NCBI GenBank assembly: GCA_030151925.1
Contig: JASLCY010000480.1
Coordinates: 1 to 6,207 of the forward strand
DNA: 6,207 nucleotides
DNA from: Oligoflexus sp.
GTDB taxonomy: Bacteria > Bdellovibrionota_B > Oligoflexia > Oligoflexales > Oligoflexaceae
Direction: 5' to 3'
This document shows, piece by piece, positions 1-5,632 of the stretch. Within the stretch, counting starts at the first letter, position 1. Every line of letters starts with the position of its first letter. The notes beneath the pieces were generated by a model. The model was not told the origin of the DNA, did not search any database, and saw nothing but the letters and a program-made list of their open reading frames with translations. The translations under genes and the position numbers were made by a program.

Positions 1-1
1 G

Positions 2-2092
2 ATGCTCTGGGCCGGTACGAAGTCGGAGAACCTGGCGACGGTCTATCTCACCTCGCACCTGCTCGATAAGCTGAATTTCGAGGAGTTCAGGGCGCTGATG
101 GGCCACCTCGATCTCCTGCCGAAGGACGGCGAGGCGCCGCGCGACTATCACTTCCGCGTGGCCAAGGACACCGGCGTGCAGCTCGACAACGCCGGCGTGA
201 AAGAGGCGATCCTCGAGAAAGCGGTCGCAGACCTCAAGCCCGACCTGATCTTCGCCGGTCGCCAGAGCCTTTATAAGGAGCTGAGCAACCTGTGGTGGGG
301 CCGCGGCTACATCTCCGAGCTCCAGCACGTCTACCGCATGGCGGACGACGACTTCACCGACCGCGAGCGCAACCTCCGCATCGGCCTCGTGAAGAAGAAC
401 TGGGAGCGCCTCACCTCGCTCTCGGGCGATCTCAAGCAGGACTGGGCGAGGCTGCAGGACAGGATCTCGCAAAGCGGCGCGGACGCGGCTTACTCGGATC
501 CCACGACGCTCGGCATCCTGGCCCGCTTCCGCGTTATGAACGCCGGCGGCCACAAGCCGGCCCTCGCTTATGTGAAGGAGCTCGCGGGCGAGGAATTCAA
601 ACGCGGCCCCAAGGATACCAAGACCGTGATCGATCCCCCTCCCGGCCGGCCGCTCAACTCGCTCGACGCGCAGGCCATCTGGGGCGCGGGCGGCGTCGTC
701 ATGAACGAGGTGAACCTCGACGGCTACCTGCCGCTTCGTTATTACGACCGCATCGCGCAGAGCATCGACGAGAACTTCAACAACGTGATGAACCAGAAGG
801 ACCAATACTCGCTCTACCAATACTTCAACCATCATGATTTCAAGATCATCCTCGGCCTGAAGTACCTCACGAAGCTCGCCAAGGCGATGGGCGTGACCTC
901 GAAGCTCGAGCCGGTCCTCTCCTTCGGTCTCGGCACCAACGACGTGAGCGCGGCGGAAGTCTCGAAGATCTATCAGACCCTCGCGGCGGGCAAGACCTTC
1001 CGTTTCTATAAGGAAGGCCCCGACAACCAGCTGAACTTCATCCGCCGCATCGAGGACCGCGACGGCAAGGTCCTCTACGAGCCTGAGAAGAAGACGTTCC
1101 AACTCGTCGACAGCTGTTATGCGGCGCAGATGACCGAGATCCTCCGTAAGGTCGTGACCCACGGTACGGGCCGTCGCCTCCGCGGCGAGCTCTACATGGA
1201 CTACGACGCGGCGAACGCCGAAGCGCAGAAGGAACCTGCGAAGGCTCGCCGCATCGGTGTCCCGGCGTTCGGCAAGACGGGGACGACCAACGATTACACG
1301 ACCGCTTATTTCGCCGGTTTCGTGCCTTATCCCGTGAAGGCCAACGAGCCGCTCGACCCCATGGCCCATCAGTACACGATCGCGTCTTACGTCGGTTACG
1401 ACTTGAACAAATCCATGCGCCGCGGCGGCTTCCGCATCTCGGGCGCGATGGGTGCGCTCCCGATCTGGACCGACTTCGCCAAGGGCCTCGTGAAGGAGCT
1501 GAAGTTCCAGGACTTCCTCGACCCCAACGCTCCCAACATGCAGGGCATCCAGCAGTGGCCGACGGTGGCCTCGAGCTGCACGACTCCGCTCTCGATCGAT
1601 CTTCCCGCCGGCCTCGTGCTGCAAGGCGGGGGTGAGGGCGATGGCTTCGAGTTCACCAACTTCGACAAGGAAGGCGAGACGTTCCACGATGAATTCGCTC
1701 GCAGCGCCAGCGTCCGTTCGAACGTGAACGTCGCGACCGTGCTGAGCGGCGGCGCCCGCACGCCTCGTCGCGCGTTCCAGCCGTTCAACAGAATCGACAG
1801 CGATAAAAACGGCCCCAAATTGATTGAGAATAAGGGCGATCAGACGGCCGGCGCCCCGGGCACGACGCCGACCCTGCCCGTCATGGAAGGCGACCCCGCG
1901 GCCAAAGGCGAGGTCCCTCGGTCCGCTCCTTCGGCGGAACCCGCCGCTGCTGCGACTCCCGAGCAGGTTCCGGTGACCTCGGCCAAGACCGGCGAGGAGA
2001 TCGAAACCAACGCGAAAGAGCCCGAGAAGAAGCTCGATCCTGCTAAAAAAGAAGGGGAAGATCCCGGTTTGCAGAACGATGAATTGTGGTAA
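2..2092 (+). CDS. Class A-type penicillin-binding protein (transpeptidase part), 5'-truncated by window
   Basis: This is the C-terminal 696 residues of a peptidoglycan transpeptidase acting in the periplasm. The real start lies upstream, and the ATG at 2 is only an internal Met. The SxN active-site motif (S8-E9-N10, nt 23-31) and the KTG motif (K425-T426-G427, nt 1274-1282, followed by TTNDYTTAYFAGF) are intact. The SxxK motif and any glycosyltransferase domain would be upstream. A family-typical segment LGTNDVS (310-316) precedes KTG, and VGYD and ALPIWTDF after it mark the end of the transpeptidase fold near residue 495. Between SxN and LGT lie about 300 residues, where bacterial PBPs usually have a few dozen, so about 250 residues (about 30-278) form an insert. 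Residues about 500-611 are a further C-terminal region I do not recognise. Residues 612-696 are a Pro/Ala/Glu/Lys-rich, probably disordered tail ending in NDELW. The class A assignment is inferred from resemblance to PBP1-type transpeptidase domains. A monofunctional class B enzyme is less likely. Confidence 0.88.
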   Translation: MLWAGTKSENLATVYLTSHLLDKLNFEEFRALMGHLDLLPKDGEAPRDYHFRVAKDTGVQLDNAGVKEAILEKAVADLKPDLIFAGRQSLYKELSNLWWGRGYISELQHVYRMADDDFTDRERNLRIGLVKKNWERLTSLSGDLKQDWARLQDRISQSGADAAYSDPTTLGILARFRVMNAGGHKPALAYVKELAGEEFKRGPKDTKTVIDPPPGRPLNSLDAQAIWGAGGVVMNEVNLDGYLPLRYYDRIAQSIDENFNNVMNQKDQYSLYQYFNHHDFKIILGLKYLTKLAKAMGVTSKLEPVLSFGLGTNDVSAAEVSKIYQTLAAGKTFRFYKEGPDNQLNFIRRIEDRDGKVLYEPEKKTFQLVDSCYAAQMTEILRKVVTHGTGRRLRGELYMDYDAANAEAQKEPAKARRIGVPAFGKTGTTNDYTTAYFAGFVPYPVKANEPLDPMAHQYTIASYVGYDLNKSMRRGGFRISGAMGALPIWTDFAKGLVKELKFQDFLDPNAPNMQGIQQWPTVASSCTTPLSIDLPAGLVLQGGGEGDGFEFTNFDKEGETFHDEFARSASVRSNVNVATVLSGGARTPRRAFQPFNRIDSDKNGPKLIENKGDQTAGAPGTTPTLPVMEGDPAAKGEVPRSAPSAEPAAAATPEQVPVTSAKTGEEIETNAKEPEKKLDPAKKEGEDPGLQNDELW

Positions 2093-2131
2093 ACGCGCCT
2101 TCTTTTATCTTGGCCGGCGGGCCTGGTTAGA

Positions 2132-2146
2132 AGACTAGCGCAGTCT
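2132..2146 (+). repeat. Short inverted repeat in the PBP-hemL gap
   Basis: AGACT (2132-2136) and AGTCT (2142-2146) form a perfect 5-bp stem around the loop AGCGC. It lies 40 bp after the PBP stop codon. No T-tract follows, so a factor-independent terminator is not supported. It may be a minor mRNA structure or chance. The remaining 150-bp gap (2093-2242) shows no ORF and no convincing sigma-70 promoter. An A/T-rich patch around 2171-2196 is the most promoter-like part, but it has no good -35/-10 pair. Confidence 0.25.
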
Positions 2147-2230
2147 ATCTCACGTCAAGAGAGCCAGTATCTTTTTCAAATGAAGGCGAGTAAAAGATTG
2201 GCTCGGACTTATCGACCTCTAAGGGAAAAA

Positions 2231-2235
2231 GAAGG
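2231..2235 (+). promoter_or_regulatory. Ribosome binding site of hemL
   Basis: GAAGG lies 7 nt before the ATG at 2243, within a purine-rich stretch (2221-2235). Together with the immediate match of the N-terminus to the GSA aminomutase family, it fixes the start of hemL at 2243. Confidence 0.75.
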
Positions 2236-2242
2236 TTGAAAC

Positions 2243-3544
2243 ATGAAAAAGTTGGCATTCAAACGCTCGGAAGAACTCTACGCTAAAGCCGTAAAACTGC
2301 TCCCGGGCGGCGTGAATTCACCAGTGCGCGCTTTCAAGCAGGTCGATGCTACTCCGCTCTTTATCGAGAAGGCCCAAGGCGCCTACATGTGGGACGCCGA
2401 CGGCAACAAGATGATCGATTATATCGGGAGCTGGGGGCCGGCCATCCTCGGCCACGCCCATCCCGAAGTCCTCGAAGCCGTCGGCGCTTCGCTGAAAAAC
2501 GGTTTTTCCTTCGGCGCGCCCTGCGCGCTCGAGATCCGCATCGCCGAACTCGTGCAGCAAATCCTCCCCAGCATGGAAATGATGCGCTTCGTGTCCAGCG
2601 GCACCGAAGCGTGCATGGCCGCGCTGCGTTTGGCTCGAGGATTCACGGGTCGCAGCAAGATCCTGAAGTTCACCGGCTGTTATCACGGCCACGCGGATAT
2701 GCTGCTCGTCAAAGCCGGTTCGGGCATGGCGACGCTCGGCATTCCCGGTAGCCCAGGCGTGCCGGCGAGCGTGGCGAAGGATACGCTTACCCTGGCGTTC
2801 AACGACTCCGCGGGCCTTAAGGAAGTCTTCGCCAAGGAAGGCTCCGAGATCGCCGCGGTGATCGTCGAGCCGTTCGTCGGCAACGGCAACTTCATCCGCC
2901 CGCAGGACGGTTATCTCGAGTTGCTCCGTGAGCTTTGCACGAAGTCCGGCGCCCTCCTGATCTTCGACGAGGTCATGACTGGATTCCGAGTCGGCCTCTC
3001 GGGCGTTCAAGGCCTGAAAAAGATCAAACCCGACCTCACGACCCTCGGCAAAGTCATCGGCGGGGGAATGCCTATAGGGTGTTACGGCGGTCGCGCCGAC
3101 ATCATGCAGAAGGTCGCTCCCGCGGGCCCCGTGTACCAGGCCGGTACTCTGTCGGGCAACCCGGTCGCCGTCACGTGCGGTATCAAAACGCTCGAGCTGC
3201 TCCTGACCAAATATAGCTTTACAGACCTGGCAAAGCGTACTACACGTCTTTCCAACGGACTCAAGGAGCGTGCGAATAAGCACGGTATTCCACTGAGCGT
3301 GGACAGCGAAGGCGGTATGTTCGGGTTTATGTTCTCTTCTAAACTCCCGCAATCGTTTGAAGAAGCGGCTCAGTGCAACATCGAGCAATTCAAGCAGTTC
3401 TTCCGCGGCATGCTCGCCCATGGCGTGTATCTCGCGCCCTCGGCCTTCGAAGCCGGTTTCGTGTCCTTCGCCCATAGCGATCAAGATATAGAAGATACGC
3501 TTGCCGTCGCTGAACATGTCTTTGCTAATTTGAGTCAATTCTGA
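2243..3544 (+). CDS. hemL: Glutamate-1-semialdehyde 2,1-aminomutase
   Basis: This cytoplasmic PLP enzyme converts glutamate-1-semialdehyde to 5-aminolevulinate, the last step of the C5 route into haem and other tetrapyrroles. The protein is complete at 433 residues, the usual length. Family hallmarks appear in order: the N-terminal substrate-side signature LLPGGVNSPVRAF; the phosphate-binding SSGTEA (118-123); YHGHAD (147-152); FDEVMTGFR, with D242 positioned to contact the PLP ring nitrogen; and the Schiff-base lysine K270 (nt 3050-3052) in TLGKVIGGGMPIG, followed by AGTLSGNPVA. These separate it from other class III aminotransferases such as ornithine or acetylornithine enzymes. The start at 2243 has a good ribosome binding site. 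The stop codon overlaps the start of the next gene by one base (TGATG), so the two are almost certainly cotranscribed. The stretch at about 3200-3360 uses more A/T-ending codons than the rest. HemL implies a glutamyl-tRNA reductase (HemA) elsewhere in the genome. Confidence 0.97.
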   Translation: MKKLAFKRSEELYAKAVKLLPGGVNSPVRAFKQVDATPLFIEKAQGAYMWDADGNKMIDYIGSWGPAILGHAHPEVLEAVGASLKNGFSFGAPCALEIRIAELVQQILPSMEMMRFVSSGTEACMAALRLARGFTGRSKILKFTGCYHGHADMLLVKAGSGMATLGIPGSPGVPASVAKDTLTLAFNDSAGLKEVFAKEGSEIAAVIVEPFVGNGNFIRPQDGYLELLRELCTKSGALLIFDEVMTGFRVGLSGVQGLKKIKPDLTTLGKVIGGGMPIGCYGGRADIMQKVAPAGPVYQAGTLSGNPVAVTCGIKTLELLLTKYSFTDLAKRTTRLSNGLKERANKHGIPLSVDSEGGMFGFMFSSKLPQSFEEAAQCNIEQFKQFFRGMLAHGVYLAPSAFEAGFVSFAHSDQDIEDTLAVAEHVFANLSQF

Positions 3545-3546
3545 TG
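3542..3546 (+). promoter_or_regulatory. TGATG stop/start overlap (translational coupling)
   Basis: The hemL stop TGA (3542-3544) shares its last base with the ATG (3544-3546) of the MqnA-like gene. Only a weak Shine-Dalgarno-like TGAG (3531-3534) precedes this ATG. Ribosomes finishing hemL therefore probably reinitiate here, tying the output of the second protein to hemL. The overlap is seen directly, and the coupling is inferred. Confidence 0.7.
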
Positions 3547-4545
3547 AAGACTTTAAATGCCCTCGAGCCTATCACGATAGGTTGCCAGAACAGTTGGAGC
3601 TCGCATCCCCTGATGATCGAGCTCAACAAGTACGCTCCCCGCATCTCCGTTACGAAGGACGATTGCGCGGGGCTCTACCGTCGACTCGATTCCGGTGAGC
3701 TCCAGTATGCGTTCTGCTCCTCGATCAGCCTCGCGCGCAATCCCGAGTTCGAGATGGCGATGCCGGTGGGCGTTTCGGTCGAAGGCGCTTCCGGCCTGGC
3801 GATCTGGGGCCTCGGCAGCGCGCAGTCGCAGCTCAAGGACATGATCGACCAGCGCGCGAAGGTCCTCCGCGAGATCTTCCGCACCGCGCAGGTCGCGAAG
3901 GCCGCCGATCTCAAGAGCGCCTTCCAGCAGGCCAGCGAGCTGGTCGAACGCCTGCCGCCCCTCAAACTCAATTATGCGCCTCAGGTCAAGCTGCCGAACG
4001 GCTGCTCGTCCTGGGGCTCGCTCTCGCGCATACTCTATCGCCTGATCTTCGGCACCGAGGCCTATGAGAGCCTGGTGCGGAATCCGACGATCGACTCCAG
4101 CACGACCTGCATCGACTTCCGCGTGGAAAACGAGGCCCTGCAGAAACGCTGCGCGTTCAGCCACCTGATCGACCTCAGCGAACTCTGGTACCGCATCACC
4201 GAGCTGCCTTTCGTCAGCAGCGTGCTGCAGATGAAGAGCAAGACCTGTTCGTGCCGCTCGACCTTGAGCGAAGCGAGCGGCCTGGCCGAGATGCGCATGC
4301 AGGTCGAGCCTTGCAACTACGTGCCGGACATGCCGCCGCGCAACTGCCAGCAGCAGCAGATCGATTTGGGTTCGGTGTGGCGTCATCTCTCGTACCGCCT
4401 CAGCCCCCGCGATATCCGCAGCCTGCAACTGTTCCTCTACCTGGCCCGTCCGGTCGAGAAGAAATCGCTCGACGGCAATGCTTTCACGCTCTCGATGATG
4501 CGTTGGCAGCAGAAGGAATCGGCGCTGGCGAGCCAACTCGCCTGA
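3544..4545 (+). CDS. Divergent MqnA-family (VitK2_biosynth fold) protein
   Basis: This 333-residue protein has no signal peptide and no membrane segment. Its layout follows MqnA, the chorismate dehydratase of the futalosine menaquinone pathway, which has a periplasmic-binding-protein-like fold. The features are: an N-terminal strand then HPL (21-23); SGELQYAFCSSISLAR (50-65), resembling the family's 'GelD.a.vs..ef' strand; CSSWGSLSRILYRLIFG (154-170), in place of the 'S.TS..L...L' loop; ENEAL (195-199), in place of 'GDeAL'; IDLSELWYRITELPFV (209-224), matching 'DLg..W...TGLPFV'; and a C-terminal helix with LSYRLSPRDIRSLQLFLYL, like the family's closing 'Y.L...e..gL..F'. About 50 helical residues (93-145) look inserted. 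The Asn of the family LNxxP motif seems to be Ser19, and other consensus residues differ, so dehydratase activity is doubtful. A CSC pair (235-237) and a QQQQ run are present. It is coupled to hemL by TGATG and closed by the terminator at 4560. The family call is from remembered motifs. The function is unknown. Confidence 0.68.
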   Translation: MKTLNALEPITIGCQNSWSSHPLMIELNKYAPRISVTKDDCAGLYRRLDSGELQYAFCSSISLARNPEFEMAMPVGVSVEGASGLAIWGLGSAQSQLKDMIDQRAKVLREIFRTAQVAKAADLKSAFQQASELVERLPPLKLNYAPQVKLPNGCSSWGSLSRILYRLIFGTEAYESLVRNPTIDSSTTCIDFRVENEALQKRCAFSHLIDLSELWYRITELPFVSSVLQMKSKTCSCRSTLSEASGLAEMRMQVEPCNYVPDMPPRNCQQQQIDLGSVWRHLSYRLSPRDIRSLQLFLYLARPVEKKSLDGNAFTLSMMRWQQKESALASQLA

Positions 4546-4559
4546 TAGAGAAAACGATC

Positions 4560-4587
4560 AACCACCGCTTCGGCGGTGGTTTTTTTT
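4560..4587 (+). terminator. Strong intrinsic terminator of the hemL unit
   Basis: A perfect 9-bp stem (4560-4568 with 4573-4581, core ACCACCGC/GCGGTGGT) closes on a TTCG tetraloop (4569-4572), and a run of eight T (4580-4587) follows. It sits 14 bp after the stop of the MqnA-like gene and should end transcription of hemL and its partner. This separates them from the LOG and transporter genes. On the minus strand the T-tract is poor, so it is mainly a + strand terminator. Confidence 0.93.
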
Positions 4588-4610
4588 CGGTGTTTTTCCC
4601 CCGCCTCACA

Positions 4611-4630
4611 GCTGCGTTATTTCCCGCAGC
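4611..4630 (+). repeat. Inverted repeat in the 4588-4769 gap
   Basis: GCTGCG (4611-4616) and CGCAGC (4625-4630) form a perfect 6-bp stem with an 8-nt loop (TTATTTCC). No T-tract follows directly, so it is not a second terminator. It abuts the 9-bp tandem repeat at 4631. Its role is unknown. Confidence 0.4.
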
Positions 4631-4648
4631 GCTCTGCTCGCTCTGCTC
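4631..4648 (+). repeat. Perfect 9-bp tandem duplication
   Basis: GCTCTGCTC occurs twice back to back (4631-4639 and 4640-4648) in the non-coding stretch between the terminator and the LOG-family gene. The rest of that 182-bp gap shows no supported gene. A TTGAAA at 4678-4683 resembles a -35 box but lacks a convincing -10 at the right distance. Confidence 0.6.
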
Positions 4649-4769
4649 CTCTCAGACTATGATTACCGTCTAATCCCTTGAAACGTATGAACTTCCGGGA
4701 AGTGGCATTCAAGTTGCTCTATTCACGCCGATGGTTTCTGTCGAATAGCCTTCAGTTATCGAGAAGTTC

Positions 4770-5579
4770 ATGCTCTTTATGCAGCGCGTCGGTTTACTCC
4801 GCTATATCCTGGGCTTCGCAGCCCTCTTTCTGCTCTTCCGCCTTATCGATGCGGGGCCGGGCGCGGCGAAGATCACTTCGCCCCTATTAACTGGCAGGAT
4901 CTCTTGCGAGCCGAACAAGGCTTCATCATCACTCGAGCAGAATAGCCCTGAACCCGAACAAGTCGCGCGCGACGCCTCCTGCGCCCAGCAGCACTTGAAG
5001 CGTTACGCGCCGGCGGGCGCGCTCACCGTGTTCGGCAGCGCCCGCACGCAAGAGGACAAACCTTCCTATCAGAACATCAGGGCCTTCGCCCGCCTTTGGA
5101 CTCTCAAACACGGCTCGCGTTATCCCATCCTCACCGGCGGCGGGCAGGGCATCATGGAGGCTGCCAATCGCGGCGCTTCTGAGGCCGGCGGCGAGAGCCT
5201 CAGCATCACGACCTTCTTCGCGGAGAGCGGCGAAGGGCTCAATCGCTACAGCACGCATTCCTATGCGGCCACGAGTTTTTCCCAGCGGGAAGCGGACCTG
5301 GTCGACTCCGCGGCGGCCGTGGTCGTGGCGCCGGGCGGCTTCGGCACCGAATGGGAGATCTTCGAGGTGCTTTCCAAGCTGCAAACGCACAGGAAATCAG
5401 CCGTTCCCCTCGTCTTGCTGGGAGCGCGCGAGGAGTGGGCGAGCCTTCTGCAGCGGCTCGCCTCTATGCAGGCGCAGGGCACGATCGCTGAAGGCGACCC
5501 GGCGCTGCTGAAGGTCGCGGAGACGCCCGAGCAAGCTCTGGCGCTGCTCGATCAGGCTTTGCGCGCGGACGGGCATTAA
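4770..5579 (+). CDS. LOG-family (Rossmann, lysine-decarboxylase-like) protein with hydrophobic N-terminal leader
   Basis: This 269-residue protein belongs to the LOG/TIGR00730 superfamily, some of whose members are nucleoside-5'-monophosphate phosphoribohydrolases (cytokinin-activating type). The domain spans about residues 80-265: VFGSAR (87-92); GGGQGIMEAANRGA (123-136), the family's 'GGGxxGxM' phosphate-binding turn; R173 in FSQRE, where the family has its catalytic-site 'RK'; and PGGFGTEWE (188-196), the PGGxGTxxE signature with E196. Ahead of the domain lie a hydrophobic stretch (12-23, flanked by R11 and R24) and a Ser/Glu/Pro-rich linker (about 45-75). The leader could be a signal anchor or a weak signal peptide, but its hydrophobic core is only about 12 residues. 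An in-frame TAG at 4746-4748 limits the start. The ATG at 4770 is the first available, ATG 4779 is an alternative, and GAGAAG (4761-4766) is the likely ribosome binding site. It lies after the terminator at 4560 and 53 bp before the transporter gene. The substrate cannot be told from the sequence. Confidence 0.85.
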   Translation: MLFMQRVGLLRYILGFAALFLLFRLIDAGPGAAKITSPLLTGRISCEPNKASSSLEQNSPEPEQVARDASCAQQHLKRYAPAGALTVFGSARTQEDKPSYQNIRAFARLWTLKHGSRYPILTGGGQGIMEAANRGASEAGGESLSITTFFAESGEGLNRYSTHSYAATSFSQREADLVDSAAAVVVAPGGFGTEWEIFEVLSKLQTHRKSAVPLVLLGAREEWASLLQRLASMQAQGTIAEGDPALLKVAETPEQALALLDQALRADGH

Positions 5580-5632
5580 ACTCGTATCCGATTCCGGCGC
5601 CGTTCTTTTTCACCTTACGCGATGGAAGACCC

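Noticed and set aside
2111..2124. GGCC...GGCC possible terminator after the PBP gene
   Set aside because: The stem is only 4 bp and has no following T-tract, so it is too weak to call.
2318..3538. Long open frame (406 codons) on the minus strand opposite hemL
   Set aside because: It mirrors hemL almost end to end. The translation is rich in His, Arg, Glu and Ala with no recognisable motif, as expected from the antisense of a high-GC gene. The + strand HemL assignment is certain.
3553..4536. Long open frame (327 codons) on the minus strand opposite the MqnA-like gene
   Set aside because: It is again an antisense shadow with Ala/Arg/Glu/Leu-biased composition and no family features. The + strand frame has MqnA-family motifs and a terminator placed just after its stop.
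4678..4890. 70-codon + strand frame starting in the 4588-4769 gap and overlapping the LOG gene start
   Set aside because: Most of it overlaps the LOG gene in another frame, it becomes Ser/Arg/Cys-rich, and no ribosome binding site is evident. I considered that it might be a frameshifted N-terminus of the LOG gene, but the 4770 frame already gives a plausible N-terminus.
4805..4908. Possible lipoprotein signal in the LOG protein (Cys46 in GRISC)
   Set aside because: The residues before the Cys do not fit a lipobox, and the hydrophobic stretch ends more than 20 residues earlier.
5593..5610. CGGCGCCG palindrome followed by a T-rich run between the LOG and transporter genes
   Set aside because: The palindrome leaves no room for a loop, so a stable terminator hairpin is not supported.
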